From the NCBI RefSeq assembly GCF_000169455.1, contig NZ_AAYC01000014.1:1-64000 (forward strand): DNA of 64,000 bases, given 5' to 3'. This stretch comes from Roseobacter sp. SK209-2-6 (GTDB lineage: Bacteria; Pseudomonadota; Alphaproteobacteria; Rhodobacterales; Rhodobacteraceae). Position numbers and translations under genes: made by a program. The notes beneath the pieces are model-generated. The model saw only the letters and a program-made list of their open reading frames with translations, ran no database searches and was not told where the DNA came from. The number at the start of each line of letters is the position of its first letter. Within the stretch, counting starts at the first letter, position 1. This document shows positions 9,011 to 18,326 of this stretch, piece by piece.

Positions 9011-9484
9011 ATGTCCAAAACCACGCCTGCCACACGTATTCCCTCGCGTCGCTTTCCACTGTCGCTGGCTCTGGTGCTCTCTGTTGCGGTTTCTGCCTGC
9101 AGCGTACCCAAACCGCGTGCTGTTCCAATGCAGCCGGGAAAATCGGTCCAAGAGGCGCGTGATGATCTCAGCAGTTGCGCGCGCCGCGCGCCAGAAGCCG
9201 GGCGCAAGGCCGTCGTGGTGAATTACGCTGCCAGCCCGATTTGGGGTGGCTTGGTGCTGGGACCCCTAGTAATTGCTGCGCGCGAAAAAGAAGTTCGAAA
9301 GAACGGCGAGCGCCGCGCGGTAGACAAATGCCTGGAACAACGCGGTTATCAGCGACGTGAGCTGACACCCGAAGAAGAAGAGTTTCTGAACCGAGGGGAT
9401 ACTCACCAGCGTGAGTTCTTCCTCCAGCACCTGATGGAAGGTGGAACGCTGGAGAGTTTCAAAGCCGATTACGTGGTCCAGTAA
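9011..9484 (+). CDS. Predicted lipoprotein
   Basis: A protein of 157 residues. A positively charged N-terminus is followed by a hydrophobic stretch ending in the lipobox VSAC, so it should be lipid-anchored after cleavage by signal peptidase II. A second short hydrophobic segment (PIWGGLVLGPLVIAA) lies near residue 80. The C-terminal half is charged and helical, with two Cys outside the lipobox. I do not recognise a family beyond a conserved Rhodobacterales hypothetical. It converges with the M48 peptidase gene 21 bases away. Confidence 0.7.
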   Translation: MSKTTPATRIPSRRFPLSLALVLSVAVSACSVPKPRAVPMQPGKSVQEARDDLSSCARRAPEAGRKAVVVNYAASPIWGGLVLGPLVIAAREKEVRKNGERRAVDKCLEQRGYQRRELTPEEEEFLNRGDTHQREFFLQHLMEGGTLESFKADYVVQ

Positions 9485-9505
9485 GCGATTTCACATGCAG
9501 CGCGG

Positions 9506-10192
9506 CTAAGCCTTTGTCCATTTGGCCTCGAGGCGTTCCAGGGCCTCGATCCGTTCCTCTGTCTTTGGATGTGACATCAACCAGGCAGGAGCCATGCCAG
9601 ACCGTGCCTGGGTCAATGCTTCAAGTTTGCGAAATAGGCTTTTTTGCGGCTCTAGCCCAATCCCGGATTTGGTCAACAGGGCGGCGGCATATTCATCGGC
9701 TTCATACTCATCCCCGCGAGAGAGACGTGCGGCCAGAAGATTGGTCAAAAGACCAGCAATCCAGGGCCCAATAAAGGGCACGTAGCGCCCCAGAACCATC
9801 ATCAAAGCGGTGCGCAGCGCATTCTGCCCTGAAAAGTCGATCACGCGCTTTTTAGCATGCCCCAATGCCACATGGCCAAGTTCATGCGCAATCACAGAGG
9901 CGAGTTCTGCATCACTGACCTCATCGTTCTGGTACTTGCGATAGAACCCTCTGGTGATGAAGATCCGCCCATCCGGAGCAGCCAGGCCATTTACAGGGTC
10001 AACTTCGTAGATAAAGACCGGGATACGCTCAACCCCAAGTGAGGCCGCCATTTGGTCTGTCAGTCGCTTAAGCTTGGCATCGGCCAGTTCGGTTGAGCGC
10101 TGGTCCAGCTCACGATGGGTGCGCCAGACAGAAATTCTATACATCACCAGACCATAGATCACGGCCAGCAGGATTGGAGTGAAACGCAACAT
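9506..10192 (-). CDS. M48-family zinc metallopeptidase
   Basis: A protein of 228 residues with one N-terminal membrane segment (about 3-20) and a peptidase domain. The zinc site HELGH is at 103-107 and the third ligand motif EYEAD at 162-166. Family members (HtpX, BepA/LoiP types) handle membrane or envelope protein quality control. It is short and lacks TPR repeats, so it is not a BepA; it is closer to small LoiP-like peptidases but has no lipobox. It lies 59 bases downstream of the PhoD-like gene on the same strand and could share its transcript. Confidence 0.88.
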   Translation of the reverse strand: MLRFTPILLAVIYGLVMYRISVWRTHRELDQRSTELADAKLKRLTDQMAASLGVERIPVFIYEVDPVNGLAAPDGRIFITRGFYRKYQNDEVSDAELASVIAHELGHVALGHAKKRVIDFSGQNALRTALMMVLGRYVPFIGPWIAGLLTNLLAARLSRGDEYEADEYAAALLTKSGIGLEPQKSLFRKLEALTQARSGMAPAWLMSHPKTEERIEALERLEAKWTKA

Positions 10193-10251
10193 GGGGAAGA
10201 TATGGGCAGATCTGGTGTTACTGGCAAGGGGAGATGGATCAAAAAGCAGTG

Positions 10252-11763
10252 TCAGAGTTTCAGATCCGGAGAGGTGCCTGACCGCTCAAACTCCCAATTG
10301 GCGCTCCATTCGTTCGCCCTACGATGCAGCACCAGATAGTTCCGCTCAGCAGCATAGCGCCAGATCTGTCCGGGAATGCGCCGGATCCGGATGGGATGAC
10401 CGGGCAGGGGGGACTCCCCCAGTGCCGCAAGAGTGCCCAAAATCTTGGCCCAGGCCCTGGGAGGCGCACGATGGGCAATACCCGAGGCAACGAGCTGGTG
10501 CAGAAGCTCACCGCGTTCTAGGGTCATTTCCCCCCGCGTGGCGAGGTGTATTTCTCCGGACAGGGCGGTAATCTGTTGATCCTTCGGGGCAGCAATCTGT
10601 TTCACCAGACCAAGCATGCGTTTCCAGGACCCACGATGCGCGCGGCTTTGCCATTGATCGCGCAGATCATCCTCGTATTTCTGCATGCGTGGCGTCAGCA
10701 CCATGGCCATTTCCAGCAACGACAGGCGCGGCCCCAAGAGCGGAACCGAAGACATCAACAGGGTGCGACCGGGACTAGGTTTGGCGGCCTCTGCCTCCAT
10801 CATTTGCCATCCCAATTCCCCCATGATCTCGCGCCGGGTGCGCTCGGACCGCAGATCTGGGGCCAGAATGCGCAAGCCCGGCAACTCGACTTTCCACCCC
10901 AGATGTCCCCCATCGGGATCGGAAAACCGGTCGCTCAGCTTTTTCGTACCGCAACCATGCTGAAAGAGCAGGGCAGCCTCGTGTGCCACTTGGAACAGGA
11001 TCTGTCCTGTAGGGGAATAGGTGCGCGAGCGCCGCAGCGACCCCCAGCCATCGCAGATGTCGTGGTCATCCCATTGCATCATTGAGGGGACGCGGGCGGC
11101 AATCCAAGCAAATTCTGGCGCGCGGTAGATCGCAAGATACCGTTGCAGAAAGCCTTCGCGCAGATGTTGGCGAAGGGTGGCCTGATCTGCCTGTGATGGG
11201 TCGCGCGGCAGTTTCTCTGGCCAATCCTGGCTGAGTGGATGCCCGTCCGTGACCTCATCGGCATAGACTTGATCGCCGCCATGCAGAATCAGGGAAAAGG
11301 GGGCCTTTTGATGATCCTTGCATAGGCGTGCCCACATTTTGTTCCGCTCTGGGCCGGCACGATCCAGATCTCCGTGCTCTTCCCCGTTGCAGGAGACATA
11401 GGCGATACGGAGGTCACCGTTGAAATCCCTGCCAAAACCCCTGCCGAAATCGCTGGTGATATCATAGCGGGTACCGTTCCATTGATAGTAGGAGGCCCGG
11501 TCGGCCGGCAGAGGAAAACAAGCGCGCCACAAAATGTGCTGAGAATACTCTGCAATGGGGCTAGGCGAGAAACTGCCATCGGGAGTTTCAATCGGGGCAG
11601 GGGCGTTTGGATCGCTCTCCGACTTAAGAGACAGAAAGAGTGCTGAGAGAGATAGCCTCTCGTTCTCAACACTATTCAAGATCAAGACCGGGCCAAACAG
11701 ACAGGCTGTTTGATCTGGTTTAATGGGTGTTTGAGGTGCGGAAACGGGAGATATGCCTGTCAT
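10252..11763 (-). CDS. PhoD-like metallophosphoesterase
   Basis: A protein of 503 residues. The central phosphoesterase core has HGGDQVYADE and MQWDDHDICDGWGS, metal-binding motifs of the alkaline phosphatase D fold, and a late ALSGEIH motif. No signal peptide is visible, unlike classical PhoD, so it is predicted cytoplasmic and its substrate is open. The N-terminal 100 residues form a beta-rich extension resembling the PhoD N domain. It is divergent from the DUF4389 gene; their shared 160-base gap holds both promoters. Confidence 0.82.
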   Translation of the reverse strand: MTGISPVSAPQTPIKPDQTACLFGPVLILNSVENERLSLSALFLSLKSESDPNAPAPIETPDGSFSPSPIAEYSQHILWRACFPLPADRASYYQWNGTRYDITSDFGRGFGRDFNGDLRIAYVSCNGEEHGDLDRAGPERNKMWARLCKDHQKAPFSLILHGGDQVYADEVTDGHPLSQDWPEKLPRDPSQADQATLRQHLREGFLQRYLAIYRAPEFAWIAARVPSMMQWDDHDICDGWGSLRRSRTYSPTGQILFQVAHEAALLFQHGCGTKKLSDRFSDPDGGHLGWKVELPGLRILAPDLRSERTRREIMGELGWQMMEAEAAKPSPGRTLLMSSVPLLGPRLSLLEMAMVLTPRMQKYEDDLRDQWQSRAHRGSWKRMLGLVKQIAAPKDQQITALSGEIHLATRGEMTLERGELLHQLVASGIAHRAPPRAWAKILGTLAALGESPLPGHPIRIRRIPGQIWRYAAERNYLVLHRRANEWSANWEFERSGTSPDLKL

Positions 11764-11927
11764 GTCGTCCAGAGAGTTAGGTTGCCCATGGCGCTACCGC
11801 AAGGCTTTGCGGTAACATGAGGTTCTCGCAGGAGGAAATCGGGCGGTTAGTCAGAGGATTTCCCCCAAGTCAAAATGCGAATATACGCTATAAAGCGGTG
11901 CAACAGATTTGAGTGATAGGGTTTTCG

Positions 11928-12227
11928 ATGGCGGATCCAGACAAAATTGAAGGCAGGCTTCATGGGGAGCAGTTTGAACCCGAGGCGCAGGAAGGCCTGG
12001 CCTCTCGCTTGATCCACATGATCTTGATCGCGGTGATGATTTCGCTGGCGCAGACTGTCCTGGCGACCGTCACCGTTTTGCAATTCATCGTCATGTTGGT
12101 GCATAAGGCTCCGAATGAGCGGCTTGCAGAGTTTGGCACAGATCTAGGGATCTGGCTGGCAAAAGCCGCGCGCTACCAAACCGCTGCCAGTCAGGTGAAA
12201 CCCTGGCCCTGGAGTGAGCTGGACTAA
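11928..12227 (+). CDS. Small membrane protein, DUF4389-like
   Basis: A protein of 99 residues. An acidic N-terminus precedes one long hydrophobic segment (LIHMILIAVMISLAQTVLAT, followed by more hydrophobic residues) and a soluble tail. The pattern fits DUF4389 proteins, whose role is unknown. ATG 11928 was chosen over a GTG at 11913, because the latter adds only five residues and lacks a better ribosome site. Confidence 0.7.
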   Translation: MADPDKIEGRLHGEQFEPEAQEGLASRLIHMILIAVMISLAQTVLATVTVLQFIVMLVHKAPNERLAEFGTDLGIWLAKAARYQTAASQVKPWPWSELD

Positions 12228-12342
12228 TCCAACCGGCGACAAAGGTTGAATTGCCGCCTGCGGCCCGGCGGTGGTCCCCGGAGGCGCAGAGATTTGTCCC
12301 GGAATTTGCAAGGGCAAGAACTCTGACCCTAAAACTCTGGCC

Positions 12343-12759
12343 TTAGGATTTGTCTTTTTGTTCCTTCATGAGGCGGTCAGCCTTTTTGCGCACCAGCACG
12401 CTACGCAGGTCGTGCATTGTCAGCAAGAGATCGTCGGTCACCGCTTCCAGCTGATCCTCCGTTGCCTTGGTCTGGGCCCAATGGGCAGTCAGGTTCAAAT
12501 GGTCGATGGTGCGCTTGATGTCGTCAATATCGCGTTCTGCCAGTAGCGCGCGACGCTCTGCCATCCAGGATTTGATCTCTGCCATATCTGTATCAGACAG
12601 AGCGCGCCCTCCGTGAGGCTTGATCTCACCATTGCGGATATTCACCGCAGCGATCTGTTCCATGTCGATCCGACGCTGGCGGTTTTCGGTATCCACCCGA
12701 AAGACAAAGGCACCGTTTTCGCGAACACGGAAGTAATAGTCAGGCAGTGAGACAGCCAT
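12343..12759 (-). CDS. Conserved hypothetical protein
   Basis: A soluble protein of 138 residues. The N-terminal third looks like a small beta domain (PDYYFRVRENGAFVFRVD). The rest is charged and helical, with a likely coiled coil in the last 60 residues. It starts 17 bases after the stop of the aminotransferase gene and is probably translated from the same message. I do not recognise a functional family. Confidence 0.65.
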   Translation of the reverse strand: MAVSLPDYYFRVRENGAFVFRVDTENRQRRIDMEQIAAVNIRNGEIKPHGGRALSDTDMAEIKSWMAERRALLAERDIDDIKRTIDHLNLTAHWAQTKATEDQLEAVTDDLLLTMHDLRSVLVRKKADRLMKEQKDKS

Positions 12760-12776
12760 AACGGGTTCTTTCTGAT

Positions 12777-14015
<1,239 letters not shown>

Positions 14016-14078
14016 TCATAGGGTGCGAGCAATTGACGATCAAGCTCCAACAGTCATGAACTCAGAGGAGGGCACCAG

Positions 14079-14495
14079 ATGTCAGACGAAGCAACAATTA
14101 TTGAAGAAACAACGGATTGGTTTGGCCCAGACGCGGCAACTTTTGGCGACCGTGTCGCAGCGGCGCGTGAGGCCGCGGGAATGACCCAGGCAGAGTTGTC
14201 CCGACGCATGGGGATCAAGAAATCAACCCTCACCGGCTGGGAGCAAGACCTGTCAGAGCCCCGCGCAAATAAGCTTTCAACTCTGTCTGGACTGCTGAAT
14301 GTTTCGATGTCATGGCTTTTGACCGGCGAAGGCGAAGGCATGTCAGAACCTGCAGATCAGGTCATCGAACTGAGTGATTTTGGAGCGGTACTGAAAGAGT
14401 TGCGGGAATTGCGTAGTGAGATGCGCAACAACGCTGAACGCGCTGGGCGACTGGAGAAAAAACTGCGGGCCCTGCTGCAGACCGCAGGCCAATAA
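14079..14495 (+). CDS. XRE-family helix-turn-helix regulator
   Basis: A protein of 138 residues. A Cro/CI-type HTH (about 22-78) contains AREAAGMTQAELSRRMG and the recognition helix region KSTLTGWEQD. A short C-terminal coiled coil (about 95-135) probably mediates dimerisation. GGAGG lies eight bases before the ATG. It is divergent from the aminotransferase and 34 bases upstream of sdhE. The targets are unknown. Confidence 0.85.
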   Translation: MSDEATIIEETTDWFGPDAATFGDRVAAAREAAGMTQAELSRRMGIKKSTLTGWEQDLSEPRANKLSTLSGLLNVSMSWLLTGEGEGMSEPADQVIELSDFGAVLKELRELRSEMRNNAERAGRLEKKLRALLQTAGQ

Positions 14496-14529
14496 GCGAA
14501 TCTCTGCTGGCCAAAAGGAAATTTGCGAG

Positions 14530-14784
14530 ATGACCGAGACACGGGAAAACCAGATCAAGCGGTTGAAAATGCGCTCCATGCGTCGCGGTATCAAGGAGAT
14601 GGATATCCTGCTTTCAGCCTATGCGGATGCGAATCTGGAAGCGATGGAATCCGACAAACTGGAGCTTTATGATCAGCTTTTGCATGAAAATGATCAGGAT
14701 CTCTACCAGTGGGTTACGGGCCAAATACCTGCTCCGGGCCTTTATTCTAAGCTCTTGTCGGAGATAGCGGAGACGCATCAATAA
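14530..14784 (+). CDS. sdhE: Succinate dehydrogenase assembly factor SdhE (SDHAF2 family)
   Basis: SdhE helps attach FAD covalently to the flavoprotein subunit of succinate dehydrogenase and related enzymes. The protein has 84 residues, the usual length. The signature RGIKE at 19-23 matches the RGxxE motif required for flavinylation, and WVTGQIP matches the family C-terminal region. ATG 14530 was chosen because it places the conserved motif at the family position; the frame upstream runs into the XRE gene. No sdh genes are in the window. Confidence 0.9.
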   Translation: MTETRENQIKRLKMRSMRRGIKEMDILLSAYADANLEAMESDKLELYDQLLHENDQDLYQWVTGQIPAPGLYSKLLSEIAETHQ

Positions 14785-14856
14785 GCTTAAAAAGCGGGCT
14801 TAACAGATTTTTCGGGAATTTTCTGCATTCTCTCACTCAGCAAATTCGAGTCGGAG

Positions 14857-15360
14857 ATGCGAATGAGTATGGAAATGCCAATCGGCCAGCAGGACCGCAA
14901 AGGGTTCATGACTGGCTACCTTGAGGCCCTGGCGCTGGTGGAAAGACTCCACAGGCTGTTGCTGGATGTCATCAAGGATGAGTTCGAGCGCGTTGGCGTG
15001 CTCGAGATAAATGCCGTCCAGGCCCTATTGCTGTTCAACATCGGGGACAATGAAGTCACCGCTGGCGAACTCAAAAGTCGGGGATACTATCAAGGCAGCA
15101 ACGTCAGCTACAACCTGAAGAAACTCGTGGATCTGGGCTATATGCACCACCAGCGCTGCGAGATCGACCGTCGGTCGGTTCGGGTGCGTCTGACACAGCG
15201 TGGTCGCGAAATCCGCGACATCGTGTCTGGCCTGTTTTCCCGCCATGCCGAGGGGCTTGTCGGCAAAGATGTCATCAATGAAGAGGGCATCGATGAAATC
15301 ACAACGGCGCTGCGCCGTGTGGAAAGGTACTGGTCTGATCAGATCCGTTACATCTATTGA
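14857..15360 (+). CDS. MarR-type winged-helix regulator (LdtR-like)
   Basis: A protein of 167 residues. The winged helix spans about 45-130, with TAGELKSRGYYQGSNVSYN as helices two and three and a basic wing (CEIDRRSVRVRLT). Flanking helices form the dimer interface. The block VERLHRLLLDVIKDEFER resembles what I remember of the alphaproteobacterial regulator LdtR, which controls cell-wall L,D-transpeptidases and stress tolerance in Liberibacter. That link is an inference. Four in-frame ATGs lie within the first 19 codons; 14857 follows a weak CGGAG and is a best guess. Confidence 0.8.
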   Translation: MRMSMEMPIGQQDRKGFMTGYLEALALVERLHRLLLDVIKDEFERVGVLEINAVQALLLFNIGDNEVTAGELKSRGYYQGSNVSYNLKKLVDLGYMHHQRCEIDRRSVRVRLTQRGREIRDIVSGLFSRHAEGLVGKDVINEEGIDEITTALRRVERYWSDQIRYIY

Positions 15361-15711
15361 TACTGCTTTGGGGCCAAAAAGGTCCCGCGGCGAAAGAGAT
15401 TGCAAGAAATGCTTCTCCACCTGTTAAAATTTGGCGCTGAAAAATCGGCCTAGGAATAACTTGAAGAAATCGAGTTTGCTATCGATCGCACTGCGACGCT
15501 TCACCAAAGAAGCCGCAGTGCGTTTTCGTTTCTGCCTTTGGAATTGCAACTTTCCTTGGCCAAGCGCGCCATCTTAGGTGGGAAACCCGTGCGGGTCCAA
15601 GGTCGGAATTGGTCACAGATGCAGTAGTCACAGTGACTGGATTGACCAGTTTCTCATCTGCAGGAGAAAGCGGTTATTGGCCGGTGAAATGCGCCAGTCA
15701 ATGAGTGCTTC
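15361..15711. other. Intergenic region with one terminator
   Basis: No gene was found between the MarR-type regulator and gloA, which converge here. The only clear structure is the hairpin at 15488-15521. A short inverted repeat (AGTCAC/GTGACT, about 15627-15639) lies in the right half, of unknown meaning. Confidence 0.4.
15488..15526 (+). terminator. Probable intrinsic terminator
   Basis: A stem of GCACTGC with GCAGTGC, continued inward by CTTC/GAAG, is followed by GTTTTCGTTTCT on the plus strand. It would end transcripts of the MarR-type gene, although it sits 128 bases past the stop. Confidence 0.6.
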
Positions 15712-16140
15712 CTACCAGTGACCGGTATTTTCCATTGTGTCCCAAGGGGCGGCAGCGTCCAGTGCCTCACCATTTTGCAGCAGCTCAACAGAAATGTTGT
15801 CAGGTGAACGGATGAAGGCCATGCGACCGTCACGGGGGGGGCGGTTTATCGTGATGCCATTGTCCATAAGATGCTGGCAAGTCTCGTAAATGTTGTCGAC
15901 CCCATAGGCCAGATGCCCGAAATGGCGACTGTCGCTCGGCAACTCGTCATCCCCATCCCAGTTATAGGTCAATTCGATCGGAGCCTCTTCCTGACCGGGA
16001 GGGGCCATGAATATCAGCGTGAAGCGGCCCTGTTGGTTTTCGTAGCGTCGGGTCTCCTGGAGGCCAAGAAGCTCGAAGAAAGCCATGGATTTTTCCAAAT
16101 CCTTTACGCGGATCATGGTGTGCAAATAGGTCAATGCCAT
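15712..16140 (-). CDS. gloA: Glyoxalase I (lactoylglutathione lyase)
   Basis: The enzyme converts the glutathione hemithioacetal of methylglyoxal to S-lactoylglutathione. The protein of 142 residues has two VOC modules. All four metal-ligand motifs can be read: LHTMIRV (H7), PIELTYNW (Glu), FGHLAYGVDN (His) and ISVELLQ (Glu). ATG 16140 was chosen, because GAGG lies nine bases before it, whereas the in-frame ATG at 16149 directly abuts the GAGG and cannot use it. The gene stands alone and converges with the MarR-type regulator. Confidence 0.88.
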   Translation of the reverse strand: MALTYLHTMIRVKDLEKSMAFFELLGLQETRRYENQQGRFTLIFMAPPGQEEAPIELTYNWDGDDELPSDSRHFGHLAYGVDNIYETCQHLMDNGITINRPPRDGRMAFIRSPDNISVELLQNGEALDAAAPWDTMENTGHW

Positions 16141-16488
16141 GGGAAACATCCTCGGTTGTGCTTGCCCTGCTAGGGGTTATTTCTGGGGCCGACAGCAACG
16201 GAAGTAAAGGCGTGGCATTTGGTCCCAATCTTCAGGCTACTTGGTCCTCATTTGATTCGCAGTGCCTCTTTTGAGGTACCGATCATGGCCGACTGGCTGG
16301 GGCTCGCAAGTGGAAAGCTAAGCGCCTGTCGAAAACACGATCCAGCAAGTCAGCTAAGATGTGCAGTTTTGGCACTTTCTTCTTTTCGCTTCATCGCCTG
16401 AAGGGCTATGACCGGAGGTGATTTCTTCACTATGATAAGGCTTGGCTGCGGGGCAGTCCCCGGGTCGGCAAAAACTGGAGGCATAACC
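16141..16488. other. Divergent promoter region gloA / thyA
   Basis: No gene is called. An in-frame extension of thyA back to an ATG at 16408 is open, but lacks conservation and would bypass the strong GGAGG in front of 16489. Both promoters must lie here. I see no clear operator or riboswitch. Confidence 0.4.
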
Positions 16489-17385
16489 ATGCGGCACCCT
16501 GAGTACCAATACCTGGATCTGATGGAACAGGTCCTTGAAAAGGGTGACAAAAGGGTGGACCGGACAGGAGTTGGAACGCGTTCGCTCTTTGGCGCGATGC
16601 TGCGATTTGACCTCTCTGATGGTACTGCTCCAATCCTGACCACCAAACGTGTCTATTGGAAAACCGCAATCAAGGAGATGCTTTGGTTCCTGACCGGGGG
16701 CACTAATATTCAACCGCTTTTGCGCGACAATGTGCGGATCTGGTCGGATTGGCCGCTTGCCACTTATCGCAGCGAGACCGGTGAAGAGATTAGCCAGGAA
16801 GATTTCGAACAGCGCATTCTGGAAGACGATGCCTTTGCGACGCGTTGGGGGGAACTGGGTCCTGTGTACGGCAAGCAGTGGCGCCGTTGGATGGGGGCCG
16901 ATGGCCAGGAGCATGACCAGATCACCGGCCTAATTAAGTCGCTGCGCGAAACCCCTGCCAGTCGGCGTATGCTTTTTCATGGCTGGAATGTGGCTGAGCT
17001 AAGTGAGATGGCGCTGCCGCCGTGTCATATGGTCTATCAATATCATGTCACCTCTGATGGGCGGCTGAACTGCCTTCTCTTTCAGCGTTCGGTTGATTTG
17101 CTATTGGGAATGCCCTTCAACTGTGTTGGGGCAAGCGCCTTGCAATTGATGCTGGCGCAGCAAGCGGGTCTGCGGCCGGGTGAATTGGTCTGGGTTGGGG
17201 GCGATGTCCATCTCTACCTCAATCATCTTGATCAGGCGCGCGAGCAAATGGCGCGTGAACCGCGCCCCTTGCCCCAGATTTCACTGACCCGCCATCCCGA
17301 GAATATTGATAGCTACAAAATATCCGATTTTTCGGTGGAAGGGTATGACCCTCATCCACCTATTGCCGCAGAGGTCGCGGTCTGA
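16489..17385 (+). CDS. thyA: Thymidylate synthase
   Basis: ThyA methylates dUMP to dTMP using methylene-tetrahydrofolate. The protein of 298 residues is longer than the E. coli enzyme (264), with a small-domain insertion around 85-125 as in the Lactobacillus type. The catalytic Cys is C179 in PPCHMVYQ. RTGVGTRSLFG, the GPVYGKQWR block and FNCVGASALQLM are present. GGAGG precedes ATG 16489 at good spacing. Dihydrofolate reductase, which recycles its product, is encoded 9.5 kb away, so the two are not in one operon. Confidence 0.96.
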   Translation: MRHPEYQYLDLMEQVLEKGDKRVDRTGVGTRSLFGAMLRFDLSDGTAPILTTKRVYWKTAIKEMLWFLTGGTNIQPLLRDNVRIWSDWPLATYRSETGEEISQEDFEQRILEDDAFATRWGELGPVYGKQWRRWMGADGQEHDQITGLIKSLRETPASRRMLFHGWNVAELSEMALPPCHMVYQYHVTSDGRLNCLLFQRSVDLLLGMPFNCVGASALQLMLAQQAGLRPGELVWVGGDVHLYLNHLDQAREQMAREPRPLPQISLTRHPENIDSYKISDFSVEGYDPHPPIAAEVAV

Positions 17386-17408
17386 CAAGCAAGGCATCCA
17401 CCCATTGT

Positions 17409-18224
17409 TTAGGGTTGGATGCACCCTAGCAGTTCCTGATGCAATTCTGGCGTTGCAGCAGAGATAATCGCCCCTTCTGACGCCAAGGTCAGGGGGGCGC
17501 CCTGCCAGTCGGTGACGATGCCGCCAGCGGCCTCTACCACCGCTGAAACCGCCAAGAAATCATAAGGCTTCAGATCATAGTCGATCACCGCATCAACCTG
17601 CCCGGAGGCCAGTAGCGCATGAGGGTAGCAATCATATCCAAACCGGCGTGTTTGGCCCGCAACCATCAGCTTGGAAAAGAGCTGTGGGTGATCAGAGAAG
17701 AGCTTCTCTCCCTCATTGATGTAAAGGATGGCCTCGTCCAAAGAGCGTTTGGTTGAGGATTGAATTGGGGTGCCATTGAGCGTGGCCGGAACACCTTTGC
17801 CACCGCAGTAAACCTCCTTCAGGGCTGGCATATTGATGCAACCGGCCAGCAGCTCCCCTTTGTGCAGATAGGCGAGCAACATTCCAAAAAGGGGATGACC
17901 GGAAATAAAAGAGCGGGTCCCGTCAATTGGATCAAGAACCCAGAGGTCTTCACCTGTGTCGCCCTTGATCCCGGTTTCTTCGCCAAAGATCCCATGGGTC
18001 GGGTATTTTTCGGAAATGGCCAATTTTAACTCCAGCTCAACAGAGCGGTCTGCCAGGGTCACCGGGCTGAGGTCCTCCTTGAAATCAACATCAGTACCCG
18101 TGCGAAAGAAACCCAGCGCGGTGGCAGAGGCAGCTTCCGCCCAAGCTCGGCAATCCTCTAGCGCGGTTGCTACGGGTAGAGGATGTCCGAGCTGATTAGC
18201 AGGCGGTGATGGGGGCTTAGACAT
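17409..18224 (-). CDS. hisN: Histidinol-phosphatase, inositol monophosphatase fold
   Basis: A Mg-dependent phosphatase of the IMPase family, 271 residues. Metal-binding motifs are GIFGEETG, DPIDGTRSFISG and a late acidic motif in DLKPYDFLAV. The overall pattern matches the HisN type that dephosphorylates histidinol phosphate in actinobacteria and alphaproteobacteria; inositol-phosphatase activity cannot be excluded by sequence alone. ATG 18224 was preferred over a TTG at 18248. The gene converges with thyA; an imperfect dyad (17394-17422) overlaps its stop codon and may act as a shared terminator. Confidence 0.82.
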   Translation of the reverse strand: MSKPPSPPANQLGHPLPVATALEDCRAWAEAASATALGFFRTGTDVDFKEDLSPVTLADRSVELELKLAISEKYPTHGIFGEETGIKGDTGEDLWVLDPIDGTRSFISGHPLFGMLLAYLHKGELLAGCINMPALKEVYCGGKGVPATLNGTPIQSSTKRSLDEAILYINEGEKLFSDHPQLFSKLMVAGQTRRFGYDCYPHALLASGQVDAVIDYDLKPYDFLAVSAVVEAAGGIVTDWQGAPLTLASEGAIISAATPELHQELLGCIQP

Positions 18225-18326
18225 GTGAGGGCTTTCACTGGGTTTCAATAGGGTTGGCTGGGGGCAGGGAATGCGGCAATCTTTAGGGGGAAACGCCGCA
18301 TTCCGGTGCGTTTTGGCTAGAACGCG

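Noticed and set aside
16408-16488. Upstream extension of thyA to an ATG at 16408
   Set aside because: The ribosome site GGAGG belongs to the ATG at 16489, and the extension has no family similarity.
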